Positions 1 through 8,839 of a stretch of 64,000 nt of DNA are shown in pieces. The notes beneath the pieces are model-generated. The model saw nothing but the letters and a program-made list of their open reading frames with translations, ran no database searches and was not told where the DNA came from. The stretch's first letter is position 1; each line of letters opens with the position of its first letter. Position numbers and translations under genes: made by a program. This DNA comes from DAMCZI01 sp032095175 (GTDB taxonomy: Bacteria > Bacillota > Clostridia > Clostridiales > Caloramatoraceae): the NCBI GenBank assembly GCA_032095175.1, contig DAMCZI010000001.1, forward strand, positions 62,001 through 126,000. The letters are read 5' to 3'.

Positions 1-2
1 TA

Positions 3-725
3 AGGATATCTTTAGTGGGTAATATGGGGATATTCGTTGTTATTATTGTTCTGGCATTTGATCAATATGCATTATTAAGTGATAGTGAGAGTGTCAAAAG
101 CATTGATGCTATGCAGAGAAAATTTTTATCTCATCAGTATGAAGAAATTAAGAATGTTTACCTTAATATGAGAGGATGGAGACATGACTATCATAATCAT
201 ATTCAGGCAATGAAGGCTTATCTTGCTATGGGGGAAGTTGAAGAACTAAAAGAATATATATCTAAACTGGAAAAGGAACTGGATTCTGTGGACAGTCTGG
301 TGAAGTCAGGGAATATAATGATGGATGCAATACTTAATAGTAAAATCAGTATTATGTTGAAGCATGGAATTCAAGTGGATTTTAAAGCAGTTCTTCCGGA
401 AGAGTTGAAGATAAAGGATATTGATATGTGTATAATGGTAAGCAATCTTCTAGAAAATGCAATTGAATCCTGTATGAAGGTACCTATAGATAAAAGATTC
501 ATAAGGATATATTCAGAAGTCTTTGGTTCACAGTTTTATATGTCTATTCAAAATAGTGCAGAGGAGGAGCCGGATTTCAATCAAAAAAACTATATATCAA
601 CAAAGCGTGGTGAACATGGGCTTGGAATGAAGCGAGTACAGTTTTTGGTTGATAAGTATGAAGGGTTTCTTAATCTTCAAAATGAACCGGGGATATTTGC
701 AAGCGAGATTACTATTCCGCTTTAG
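3..725 (+). CDS. GHKL sensor histidine kinase, AgrC-like, 5' end outside window
   Basis: This is the C-terminal part of a peptide-quorum-type sensor kinase. The frame is open to the window edge, so the missing N-terminus should carry the multi-pass membrane sensor. What remains starts with the last hydrophobic segment, then a coiled linker, the H-box RHDYHNH (phosphoacceptor His coded near position 182), the N-box NLLENAIESC and the G-box GEHGLGMKRV. This arrangement is typical of AgrC/GHKL (HATPase_c_5) kinases, which autophosphorylate and pass phosphate to a LytTR-type regulator. A GTG at 15 could be read as a start but would leave only one membrane segment, so truncation by the window is more likely. 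The ABC exporter downstream fits a peptide-signalling or peptide-export setting. The stop codon lies inside the start of a large palindrome. Confidence 0.85.
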   Translation, partial: RISLVGNMGIFVVIIVLAFDQYALLSDSESVKSIDAMQRKFLSHQYEEIKNVYLNMRGWRHDYHNHIQAMKAYLAMGEVEELKEYISKLEKELDSVDSLVKSGNIMMDAILNSKISIMLKHGIQVDFKAVLPEELKIKDIDMCIMVSNLLENAIESCMKVPIDKRFIRIYSEVFGSQFYMSIQNSAEEEPDFNQKNYISTKRGEHGLGMKRVQFLVDKYEGFLNLQNEPGIFASEITIPL

Positions 726-884
726 GCGTATTAAAGGAAATAACAAGTCAATATTTTGGTCTATTTTGTGTCATACTTCGTCAATGAAAGCTCAAGTTAG
801 CCCAACTAGCTTGAACTTTCATTTCCTCGTCTGACGCAAAATATCCTCAAAATCTTTGACTCGTTATTTCCTTTAATACGCCTA
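723..884. repeat. 162-bp imperfect palindrome (MITE-like or structured RNA)
   Basis: The outer arms at 723-751 and 856-884 are complementary over 29 positions with one mismatch. Inside them a second pair (attttgtgtca near 763 against tgacgcaaaat near 832) and a third pair (tgaaagctcaagttag at 785-800 against ctagcttgaactttca near 807-822) continue the fold, so almost the whole element forms one long stem. It begins exactly at the kinase stop codon. No transposase is present. It could be a MITE, a REP-like element or a processing/termination structure; only the fold is certain. Confidence 0.75.
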
Positions 885-903
885 ATATTACATTTCACGC
901 ATA

Positions 904-932
904 AAAACTGGCGATTCACGTCAGTTTTTTTT
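904..932 (+). terminator. Rho-independent terminator
   Basis: A stem of aaactggcg (905-913) with cgtcagttt (919-927), one mismatch, is followed by a run of eight T. It separates the kinase and palindrome from the ABC exporter genes. Confidence 0.7.
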
Positions 933-974
933 AGAGAGCGAAAAACCTGATATTATATTGGTGAGGTGATTGAA

Positions 975-2771
975 TTGGGAACGAAGATAGATAATACTAG
1001 ATTTGTATTAAAACGATGGAAAGATAAAGAAGGAATAGGTGGCATAATAAGTGGCTTTATATATATGGGGTTAAGATTGATAAATACTATTTTTGCAGTT
1101 ATGCTGGCAAGTAGAATTGTCTTTATTTTGGAAAAAGGGTATAGTCCCAAAAGGGCATTTCTTAAGATTGTAGCAATTGTTTGTCTTTATGCTTTCTTAG
1201 TTATGGCAGAAAAGATTTTTTTTACGAAGAGAAACACCAGTATATTCTTATACAAATTTTTAGAAATGCCTAATATGTTTTTAAAGTTAGTGAAGCTGCC
1301 GTTTTATCAGGTGGAAGGAAGTGTTGGTAAACAAGAATTTGAGAAGGCTAGTGAGGCTGTAGGTGATAATACTAGAGGGGTAATGGGACTTTTAAAAAAT
1401 ATAGCTGATCTTATAGAGAATATTTTATGCTTAATGATTTTTATGGTAATTTCAGCAAAATTAAATCCACTTATAATGATAGTACTTCTTTTCACAGGTT
1501 ATGTGAGGACATTTAAAGACAGGAAAAATAGAGCATGGATATTAGAAAATCAAAATAAGAAGAATAGTTTATTGTATGAAAGGCTTTATCTTCATAGAAA
1601 GTGCCTTGATACCAAAATAGGAAAAGATGTTAGAATATATGGAATGGAGAAATGGTTCGCTGATAAATTTGAAAGTCTACTTAAGAGAAGAATGGTATAC
1701 ATAAAAGCTCATACAAAAAATACTTTTGCTGCGGAGAGCATTCAGCATGTTTCAGGAGTTTTAAGGGATGTTATTTGTTATGGATATTTGATATACAGAG
1801 TATCACAAGGTATGGCCATAAGTGAATTTGTATTGTATCTTGGAGTAATAGCTGGATTTAATGTCTGGATAGAAAACATTTTTACAGAGTACTCTAAGTT
1901 TGCTGAAAATGTTATTGTGGTTAATAATTTTAGGGTTTTTTTGGAGAAACAAGAACTAGGAGAGGGCGAATATGAGTTTGAGATTCCAAAAGCTCAAGAA
2001 TACAGTTATGTTTTTGAAAATGTATGTTTTGGATATGGAGGAGGAAAAGAAATTTTTCATAATTTAAACTTGACCATAAAAGAAGGAGAAAAAATTGCAT
2101 TGGTTGGAGCTAATGGGGCTGGTAAAACTACACTTGTGAAGCTTATGTGCGGATTATATAAACCACAGAAAGGACGCATTCTCTTAAATGGGGTGGATAT
2201 TTCAAAAGTTAACCCAAAGGAACTATTAAGACTTACAGGCGTTGTCTTTCAAGAAACAAAAGTATTTCCCGAAAGCATAGCTAAAAACATTTCGTGTAAA
2301 CTAGATGAGGAAGTTGATATGAAGCGTTTAAATGAAAGTTTGAAGCAGGCTGATTTTTATGACTATGTTCAGAAAATGCAGAATAAAGAAAAAACTGTTC
2401 TTACAAAGAATTTCGAAGAAAATGGTGTGGAGTTATCAGGAGGGCAGTATCAAAAACTTATGCTTGCACGTGCTATATATAAAAATGCACCGATTCTTAT
2501 TTTAGATGAGCCTACTGCAGCACTAGACCCACTAGCTGAAGCGGAAATGTATAAAAAGTATAACCAGTTGACTAAAGGAAAAACATCTCTATTTATATCC
2601 CATAGGTTAAGCTCAACACAATTCTGTGATAGAGTGATATTCCTGCAGGATGGAAATATAAAGCAGGATGGATCCCATCAGGAGCTAATAAAAGAAGAGG
2701 GCCCATATAGAGAGATGTTTAATGCACAAGCATATTATTATCAAGAGGAGGTGGCAGCATGCAAATGTTAA
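975..2771 (+). CDS. ABC exporter half-transporter 1 (permease-ATPase fusion)
   Basis: This is an exporter-type ABC protein with an N-terminal membrane domain (about residues 1-320, several hydrophobic segments) and a C-terminal ATPase. The ATPase shows Walker A GANGAGKTT near residue 378, signature LSGGQ near 486, Walker B ILILDEP near 507 and the H-loop ISHR. No N-terminal C39 peptidase domain is present. I prefer the TTG at 975 because a GAGGTG sits six bases upstream; an in-frame GTG at 966 overlaps that Shine-Dalgarno. The next gene overlaps by 13 bases and encodes a second half-transporter, so the two probably form a heterodimer. The substrate is unknown; the neighbouring AgrC-like kinase makes a peptide plausible. 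Confidence 0.88.
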   Translation: MGTKIDNTRFVLKRWKDKEGIGGIISGFIYMGLRLINTIFAVMLASRIVFILEKGYSPKRAFLKIVAIVCLYAFLVMAEKIFFTKRNTSIFLYKFLEMPNMFLKLVKLPFYQVEGSVGKQEFEKASEAVGDNTRGVMGLLKNIADLIENILCLMIFMVISAKLNPLIMIVLLFTGYVRTFKDRKNRAWILENQNKKNSLLYERLYLHRKCLDTKIGKDVRIYGMEKWFADKFESLLKRRMVYIKAHTKNTFAAESIQHVSGVLRDVICYGYLIYRVSQGMAISEFVLYLGVIAGFNVWIENIFTEYSKFAENVIVVNNFRVFLEKQELGEGEYEFEIPKAQEYSYVFENVCFGYGGGKEIFHNLNLTIKEGEKIALVGANGAGKTTLVKLMCGLYKPQKGRILLNGVDISKVNPKELLRLTGVVFQETKVFPESIAKNISCKLDEEVDMKRLNESLKQADFYDYVQKMQNKEKTVLTKNFEENGVELSGGQYQKLMLARAIYKNAPILILDEPTAALDPLAEAEMYKKYNQLTKGKTSLFISHRLSSTQFCDRVIFLQDGNIKQDGSHQELIKEEGPYREMFNAQAYYYQEEVAACKC

Positions 2772-4615
2772 AAACACACAAAAGAGCTTTTAAAATAATG
2801 AAAAGGTTTCACTACCTTGACCATTCTATAGGACCGCTGCTTATTCTTTCAGGAATAGTGCGAGGGCTGGTGCCATTTTTACCAATAGTTTTCAGCCAGT
2901 ATATACTTACATCAGTTATAAATAAGCAGTTTAAAGAAGCTTTATACTATTCAATAGCAATGTCACTTTTATTTTGTGTAGGGAGTATTTTATCTGAGTG
3001 GTTAAAGAAAATAACAACCGATAGAAGTTCAGCACTATCTGAAAAGATAGAAGATATAATTCATCAAAAGCCTCTTGATGTAGACTATGAGAGTATAGAG
3101 GATGGAAAGGTTATAAGTAGTTATACAAGTGCTATAAGTGCTTTAAAATATCATGCAGATTATGAAGAGTTGTTTAGTAAATATGCTGAACTTCTAGAAA
3201 GCATTGTATCTTTTTTATTTGCAATTGGGTTAACTCTGCAGCTTTGTATCAGTGTTAGCAGAGCTGAATCTAAAGTCTTAAATATTGTTACCAATCCAGT
3301 TGTTTGCATTTTATTAATTCTAGCTGTTGTTTTAGGTGTTATGGGAATCACGGGCAAAGTGGTGAAATGGAGCCAAAATAAAATAAATGAACTATTTGAA
3401 GCAGGAGTGGATACAGAAAAAAAATTTGATTATATATGTAGAATGTTTAGGGACGAAGAGATGATTAAAACAATACAGGTTTACGATGCAGAGAAATCTA
3501 TAAGCAATCTTCTTCATAATTTAAGTAAATACATTAATAATAATTGTAAAAAAGAATCTGAATACAAAATTTATGAAAGAGTTGTTAAAGCTTCATCAAG
3601 TGGAATAATAACTGTTTTAGCATACAGTCTTGTGGCTTTAAAAGTGCTTGCAAATGCTATTGAAATAGGAGGGTTTCTTAAATATAGCCAGGCTGTTATT
3701 AAGATGAATGAATCACTATTAGCAACAATTGTGTTTAATCATGAAATTGATGATATGATGAGATATATGGATAAACTTACTGAGTTTTTGGATATGAAAA
3801 ACAAGTTTGAAACAGGTTCCATTCCAGTAGAAAAAAGAAGTGATCACCAGTATAAGATATGCTTTGAGGATGTTTGGTTTAAGTATCCTGGAAGCGACGA
3901 ATATGTGCTCAAAGGAGTTTCATGTGAAATAAGGTCAAATCAAAAAAGTGCTCTAGTGGGACCAAATGGAGCAGGAAAAAGTACTTTTATAAAATTATTA
4001 AGCAGATTGTATGAACCAACTAAAGGAAGAATCACATTGAATGGTGTGGATATTAAGAAATATGATTATAAGGAATACCTATCGCTATTCTCTGTAGTAT
4101 TTCAGGATTTTGGATTGTTTTCTTTCAGTTTAGGTGAGAATATCTCAAGCTCTGTTAAATTTCAAAAGAAAAAAGTTCAGGAATGTTTATCTAAAATTGG
4201 ACTTGAGAAATATTGGGATAGGTTGGATGAAAGTTTGAATGATTTAAGTGAAATAGAAGCATTTGGAGGAAGTGACAGCACTTCAAATGAAAAATACAGC
4301 GGTGGAGAACAGCAGAAGATTGCCATAGCTAGAGCCCTATATAAAGATGGAGCTTTTGTTATTCTAGATGAACCTACTGCAGCCCTTGATCCTATAAGCG
4401 AATACGAAATATATCAAAATTTTGATTCTTTGGTTGGAGACAAGACATGTATATATATTTCCCACAGAATGAGCAGCTGTAGATTCTGTTCGGACATTAT
4501 AGTATTAAATGAAGGAAGGATAGTTGAACGTGGAAATCATGAACAATTGATTGAAGATGAGAAACTATACTGTGATATGTGGAACGCTCAGGCTAAGTAT
4601 TATACAGCAAGCTAA
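2759..4615 (+). CDS. ABC exporter half-transporter 2 (permease-ATPase fusion)
   Basis: Second half of the exporter, translationally coupled to the first (overlap 2759-2771; GAGGAGG seven bases before the ATG). The membrane domain occupies roughly residues 1-330. The ATPase has Walker A GPNGAGKST near residue 400, signature YSGGEQQK near 514, Walker B VILDEP near 532 and SHR near 567. The signature reads SGGEQ instead of the usual SGGQ, a common variant. Both Walker sites look intact, so neither ATPase is obviously degenerate. The 3' end abuts a gene remnant in another frame that starts within the last codons. Confidence 0.88.
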   Translation: MQMLKTHKRAFKIMKRFHYLDHSIGPLLILSGIVRGLVPFLPIVFSQYILTSVINKQFKEALYYSIAMSLLFCVGSILSEWLKKITTDRSSALSEKIEDIIHQKPLDVDYESIEDGKVISSYTSAISALKYHADYEELFSKYAELLESIVSFLFAIGLTLQLCISVSRAESKVLNIVTNPVVCILLILAVVLGVMGITGKVVKWSQNKINELFEAGVDTEKKFDYICRMFRDEEMIKTIQVYDAEKSISNLLHNLSKYINNNCKKESEYKIYERVVKASSSGIITVLAYSLVALKVLANAIEIGGFLKYSQAVIKMNESLLATIVFNHEIDDMMRYMDKLTEFLDMKNKFETGSIPVEKRSDHQYKICFEDVWFKYPGSDEYVLKGVSCEIRSNQKSALVGPNGAGKSTFIKLLSRLYEPTKGRITLNGVDIKKYDYKEYLSLFSVVFQDFGLFSFSLGENISSSVKFQKKKVQECLSKIGLEKYWDRLDESLNDLSEIEAFGGSDSTSNEKYSGGEQQKIAIARALYKDGAFVILDEPTAALDPISEYEIYQNFDSLVGDKTCIYISHRMSSCRFCSDIIVLNEGRIVERGNHEQLIEDEKLYCDMWNAQAKYYTAS

Positions 4616-4803
4616 AAAAGGCCCTTGGGATTAAAAGTGATGAGGAACTTCTAACTACCATTGAAATATGCAACATGTCACTAAGTGAAGAAGTAGTACC
4701 AGCCAAAATCATATATGATGATATACTGGATGTGTATGTTTACCTTCAGTCAGTAGACCCGCCAATGGTGGTTGAAAGGATAATTAGGAGCTTTGCAGTA
4801 TGA
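4612..4803 (+). pseudogene. Remnant: C-terminal end of an unidentified protein
   Basis: Immediately overlapping the exporter stop codon, a different frame is open for about 63 codons without a start codon or ribosome binding site, then ends at TGA 4801-4803. Its translation looks like true protein (acidic helical stretch, then DPPMVVERIIRSF near the end). It reads as the tail of a gene whose 5' part was lost. I do not recognise the family. The stretch 4804-4900 beyond it is AT-rich and shows nothing clear. Confidence 0.4.
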
Positions 4804-4902
4804 AATGAATAACTACAATATCTTAGGGCTTATTTCGAGGATAATGTTAATAGGAATTTTTTATTTATTTTGTTGGTTAAAATAAAAATTAATATAGAAA
4901 AA

Positions 4903-4960
4903 GCACCTTGCTAAGAGTGAATTACATAAACTTAAATTCTTCCGATATAGGAAGTATAAT
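4903..4960 (+). promoter_or_regulatory. Promoter and dyad boxes of regulator copy 1
   Basis: A sigma-A-type promoter TTAAAT (4932-4937), 17-base spacer, TATAAT (4955-4960). The spacer contains the near-palindrome cttccgatataggaag. Upstream, near 4903-4918, is the box caccttgctaagagtg. Both elements recur at the same spacing before the full-length regulator at 7571, although the surrounding DNA has diverged, so they are likely operator sites. Confidence 0.6.
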
Positions 4961-4993
4961 GTTCTTGAATTAATTTGATCGGGAGGGAGATTT

Positions 4994-5401
4994 ATGAATT
5001 GCATAACAGCGGTGAAGGGTTGGTTGCTTTCCGCTATGCGCCTTGCACTGCCACATGGCTTTATTACACCCTTTGCTGAACTTGTCACCTCCCTTGGCGG
5101 ACTGATAGAGGAGTGCCTTGAACAGGAATTCCCCAGTTCTTACAAAACGATCATGGAACAATGGGAGCGTACCTGGAAAAACTGGATTGCCTTTCATAAC
5201 CAATTTGCCAAGGACAACATTACCCTCATCCTGTCCCTAAGGGAGTACCATCTTGCCATGCTTGTGGCACGCCGTGTCCCTTATGCAAAAATAGCAAAGC
5301 AGTATGGCATTTCGGTAGGCAGGCTCAAAAACATCATGCTGGAGATACGCGAAAAGTTGTTCCTCTCCAACCAGGAGGAACTGGAAAGATTCATTTTATA
5401 A
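4994..5401 (+). CDS. Internally deleted regulator copy (C-terminal HTH part only)
   Basis: This is a 135-residue derivative of the regulator encoded at 7571-8758. The first few codons (MNCITA) correspond to the start of the full gene (MDYITV). The frame then jumps straight to the equivalent of codon 268 of the full protein and continues identically to the end. The N-terminal MerR/excisionase-like helix-turn-helix and the central helical region are missing; the C-terminal segment with the LuxR-like helix-turn-helix (YAKIAKQYGISVGRLKNIM) remains. It has its own promoter and a GGGAGGGAG ribosome site, so it may be expressed as a small DNA-binding or dominant-negative protein, or it may be a decaying relic. 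Confidence 0.6.
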   Translation: MNCITAVKGWLLSAMRLALPHGFITPFAELVTSLGGLIEECLEQEFPSSYKTIMEQWERTWKNWIAFHNQFAKDNITLILSLREYHLAMLVARRVPYAKIAKQYGISVGRLKNIMLEIREKLFLSNQEELERFIL

Positions 5402-5482
5402 TCGAAAAAACGTGACCTTTTTGCCCTGAAAGGTCACTGTTCAAAAGACTGATTTGCCCTTATGATGGAAGTGAAAACTATC
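5014..5482 (+). repeat. Direct repeat copy 1 (matches 8371-8839)
   Basis: About 470 bases appear identical to 8371-8839 (constant offset 3357), covering the 3' part of the regulator gene and its downstream hairpins. After 5482 the two copies differ by small indels up to about 5520. Upstream of 5014 they are only broadly similar, so the pair is mosaic. Confidence 0.85.
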
Positions 5483-5495
5483 ATAAGGGTTTTTT
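5412..5495 (+). terminator. Two hairpins, the second a terminator
   Basis: The first hairpin is gtgacctt (5412-5419) with aaggtcac (5430-5437). The second is cccttatgat (5457-5466) with atcataaggg (5480-5489), followed by six T. The second is a clear Rho-independent terminator for the shortened regulator gene. Confidence 0.7.
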
Positions 5496-5709
5496 ATGCC
5501 ATCTCGAAAGGAGTGCACTGCACAAGGTGTTAATGTCAATAAAGATTCCCCATTTTTAGGGGCTTACTGATAAAAGAAAGAACCCTACATACAAGACACG
5601 TTGTAGTGTGCCTTCTCATCAAACAAAATTCTAATATAAATATTGCCGCTCGTCTGCACCACTTTCATCCCTATTTGTGCTGGCGCAACGCGGCAGAATG
5701 GAGGTTAAT
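5496..5709. other. Non-coding junction region
   Basis: The sequence up to 5520 resembles the leader of the small Cys-rich gene at 8882. At cactgcacaaggt (5515-5527) it jumps to the equivalent of 9016-9028 inside that gene, as if the intervening bases had been deleted through a short shared cactg. The rest to 5709 shows a small ccccattttta/gggg hairpin and the GGAGG for the next gene, nothing else recognisable. Confidence 0.5.
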
Positions 5710-7371
5710 ATGGAAAATAGTTTGCATTTGCAGGAAAATTCAAATCAACAAAATGCTTTTTGCAAAACTTCAGAATTAGAATCAGCAGCAGCAGTTAGCC
5801 CTACACATGCCTTTATAACAGAACGAGCCTTCGAAATATTGCAAAATGATATGGGATCAGAAGTGTACGATTTATTTGGTTTACATAAAACAACGGTAAT
5901 AGAATTTTCTATGAAACCTGATATAGATGAAAAAGACTCAGGTATATATTTAGGACATTTTTACAATCCCTACTATGAAGTGAATTATTTTGGTAAAGTA
6001 AGCCCAACTGCTCATGAACGTTTTATTGCACATTTTGCTGAAGCAATAAGCAAAAAATCGTTTGAAAGCCTTGGCCGAGCCTTACACTACTTACAGGATT
6101 GTTGTGAGCCGCATCATGCGGCGAATTCAGCAAATATCATTGATGGTTTTGATCATATGGAATACGAATGCTGGGTAGATAAACTAAGACCTCAATATAG
6201 CGATCCTGCTTTACAACTGCTAGTGTCACACTCTAACATGTATATGTATGCGCTTTCTACAGATGAAGTTCAAATTTCAAGAGATTGTGCATGGTATGGT
6301 TACTATGTATTTTCACTGTTCTTGGATCCTACAATTAAAATGAATTTTACATGGGTAAAGGCTACAAAACTGGCGCTTACATATGCACAAAAGATATCAG
6401 CGGCGGTTATGTATAGATTTCTATGGCTTTCTCACTTGATAGAATCAACACCTTTGAATTTGGCTGCTAGTCACAATGCTATTACTAAGCAAAGTTCTAC
6501 AGAATATGGTGGTGTTTCAAGTCTTGCTGTTGATTGCAGCACAGAAGGTAATTTTACACATCACTATACAGCTACACATACAGGTAAAACAACCAACCCA
6601 TGGTGGGAAGTTGATTTAGGTGAAATGTATAATATCAGTAAAATAACTGTTTTGATTCCTATTACTGAATTCATCTCGATTAAGTCTATAGGTGGCTACT
6701 GGATTAAGGTCCTGAATTAAAATGAGCAGGTAGTCTGGAGTCGTTTTTCTAATGATAAACCTGGATACACGAAGAAAGGATATGTATTTCCATATGAAGA
6801 ATACCCAATAATGCATTCCAGCATTAAAGGACGCAAAGTCAGAATAGAGGTTTATGGAAATAATGTTGATTTAAGCCTTGCTGAGGTAGAAGTATATTCC
6901 CTCAATGATGGCAATATCGCCTTACAAAAAATAGCAACACAAAGTGCAACATATGATGGAGCTATTGCAAGTTATGCTGTTGATGGACGACCTAATCCTA
7001 AGATAGCTGAAGTAGACAACTACGATGGCAATTTTGACCCTAAAATAACAGTAACTCGTACTAAGTTTGAAGATAAACCATGGTGGCAAATCGATCTAAG
7101 GTCCAACAACTATATAGATGCCATAGAAATTTTTAATCAAGAAAACGATAAAGAAAATTTACACGATTACACGGTTTCCATTTTAGATGAAAACTCAAAA
7201 ATTATATGGCAATGTCTTCAAGAATCATATCCTAACCCAAAAGTAAAATTGAACATCCCTAGAGTATGTGGTAGGTATGTTAAAATCCAACTTAATCGAC
7301 TAGGGTATCTTAGTTTGGCTCAAGTAAAAGTTTTACATAAGGATCAAAGTGAAAATAATAGTGATGAATAA
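5710..7371 (+). pseudogene. Zinc-dependent phospholipase C with F5/8-type C domains, broken by an in-frame stop
   Basis: The first part belongs to the alpha-toxin-type zinc phospholipase C family, which hydrolyses phosphatidylcholine-like lipids. Metal-ligand positions are visible: TH (His33), GHFYNP (His83), LHYLQD (His126, Asp130), HHAAN (His136) and DHMEYE (His149, Glu153). The amino-terminal Trp ligand of secreted members and any signal peptide are absent. A discoidin-like (F5/8 type C) module with NPWWEVDLG follows from about residue 250. TAA at 6718-6720 interrupts it, but the same frame continues without shift to 7371, including a second module with PWWQIDL. One nonsense change therefore splits the gene. 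Start ATG 5710 is set by GGAGG. The catalytic domain lies wholly before the stop, so a 336-residue product could still be active. Confidence 0.75.
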
Positions 7372-7385
7372 AAAATCTTAAATAG

Positions 7386-7424
7386 GCGGTAAATAGCTTA
7401 TCAATGTGGTTAGTTATTTACCGC
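7386..7424 (+). terminator. Hairpin after the phospholipase gene
   Basis: Arms gcggtaaatagct (7386-7398) and agttatttaccgc (7412-7424) pair with one mismatch; a weak T stretch (taattttt) follows some bases later. Likely terminator. Confidence 0.5.
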
Positions 7425-7483
7425 TTACGCTTAATTTTTCATGCTTAAATACAAACATTGTTGTTTTAGGGGTATAGGAAAAG

Positions 7484-7539
7484 TACCTTGCTGAGGGTAA
7501 ATTGAAAATCTTGAATCCTTCCTATATAAGAAGTATAAT
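7484..7539 (+). promoter_or_regulatory. Promoter and conserved dyads of the full-length regulator
   Basis: TTGAAT (7511-7516), 17-base spacer, TATAAT (7534-7539). The spacer holds ccttcctatataagaag, and the box taccttgctgagggta (7484-7499), itself a dyad, lies upstream. Both match the copy at 4903-4960. Conservation against a diverged background suggests autoregulation or shared control by this regulator family. Confidence 0.65.
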
Positions 7540-7570
7540 ATTTTAGATTAATTAGATTGGGGGGAGCGCT

Positions 7571-8758
7571 ATGGATTACATAACAGTCACCGAGGCTGCA
7601 AAAATGTGGGGTATTTCCGGGCGAGCGATAGCCTATCATCTGAAAGCTGGACGCATCCTTGGAGCGGTCAAAAGGGGGAAATTGTGGCTGATCCCTGCGG
7701 ATGCAGAGCGTCCTGCTGATAAAAGGCGGGCTGATCAGAAGCTATCGGTAACAGCCTCGGATTTACTGGCTGACCTCTCCTATGTGTCCTGCTCCAGCAC
7801 CAAACTCATGCCGATGCATAATCCGGATGCGATTCTGGATATCGTAGATGAGGATAGGATACGGCTAATCTATGAAGCTGAGCTTTCCTATCTGAGGGGA
7901 GATTTTGAGCAGGTTATGAACTGTTTTGATAAGACCGAGGGGGACGATGCGGTGCAGTTGCGCACCTGCCCAATTGCCATTGTGGCGGCTATCAGCACGG
8001 GGGATTACCAGGCCTACACTAAGATTGAAGACTACTTGAAACGATATAAAAAGGCTGACACGGACAGTGAAATAAGAGCTTCTGCGGAATTTTCTCTCGC
8101 AACAACTGCTGTGAGCGTGCTTGCCCCGAACATGGTGCCCGATTGGGTAAAAGAAGGGGATTTCAGTATTCTGTCGCCTGAAATAAGACCCAACGCCCTC
8201 TATCTGCGGGCAAAATATTTCTATTGTATTGGTCAGTTTGATACCGCGCTGGCTGTGGCGCAGACTGCACTGACACTGAGTTCCTCAGAGAGAGGAATCA
8301 CCATGACCGATCTCTATCTGCGCTTAACCTGTGCCATTGCCTGCTATGCATTGGAGCGGAAGGAAGAGGCGAAGGGTTGGTTGCTTTCCGCTATGCGCCT
8401 TGCACTGCCACATGGCTTTATTACACCCTTTGCTGAACTTGTCACCTCCCTTGGCGGACTGATAGAGGAGTGCCTTGAACAGGAATTCCCCAGTTCTTAC
8501 AAAACGATCATGGAACAATGGGAGCGTACCTGGAAAAACTGGATTGCCTTTCATAACCAATTTGCCAAGGACAACATTACCCTCATCCTGTCCCTAAGGG
8601 AGTACCATCTTGCCATGCTTGTGGCACGCCGTGTCCCTTATGCAAAAATAGCAAAGCAGTATGGCATTTCGGTAGGCAGGCTCAAAAACATCATGCTGGA
8701 GATACGCGAAAAGTTGTTCCTCTCCAACCAGGAGGAACTGGAAAGATTCATTTTATAA
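7571..8758 (+). CDS. Two-HTH transcriptional regulator (MerR/excisionase-like N-terminus, LuxR-like C-terminus)
   Basis: The protein starts with a helix-turn-helix of the excisionase/MerR type (YITVTEAAKMWGISGRAIAYHLKAG, residues 3-27, then GKLWLIP). The central 200 residues are helical and TPR-like, and residues 340-395 form a second helix-turn-helix resembling LuxR/sigma-4 types. Such proteins are common in Clostridia next to surface-protein genes. The ATG at 7571 has GGGGGGAG just upstream and sits behind a good promoter. Base composition is clearly GC-richer than the flanking chromosome. It is probably the controller of the following Cys-rich protein and SLH protein genes and of its own promoter; that target set is inferred from position only. 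Confidence 0.65.
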   Translation: MDYITVTEAAKMWGISGRAIAYHLKAGRILGAVKRGKLWLIPADAERPADKRRADQKLSVTASDLLADLSYVSCSSTKLMPMHNPDAILDIVDEDRIRLIYEAELSYLRGDFEQVMNCFDKTEGDDAVQLRTCPIAIVAAISTGDYQAYTKIEDYLKRYKKADTDSEIRASAEFSLATTAVSVLAPNMVPDWVKEGDFSILSPEIRPNALYLRAKYFYCIGQFDTALAVAQTALTLSSSERGITMTDLYLRLTCAIACYALERKEEAKGWLLSAMRLALPHGFITPFAELVTSLGGLIEECLEQEFPSSYKTIMEQWERTWKNWIAFHNQFAKDNITLILSLREYHLAMLVARRVPYAKIAKQYGISVGRLKNIMLEIREKLFLSNQEELERFIL

Positions 8759-8839
8759 TCGAAAAAACGTGACCTTTTTGCCCTGAAAGGTCACTGTTCA
8801 AAAGACTGATTTGCCCTTATGATGGAAGTGAAAACTATC
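8371..8839 (+). repeat. Direct repeat copy 2 (matches 5014-5482)
   Basis: 3' half of the regulator gene plus downstream hairpins, apparently identical to 5014-5482. The two copies flank the phospholipase gene, so recombination between them would delete about 3.4 kb including that gene. Confidence 0.85.
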
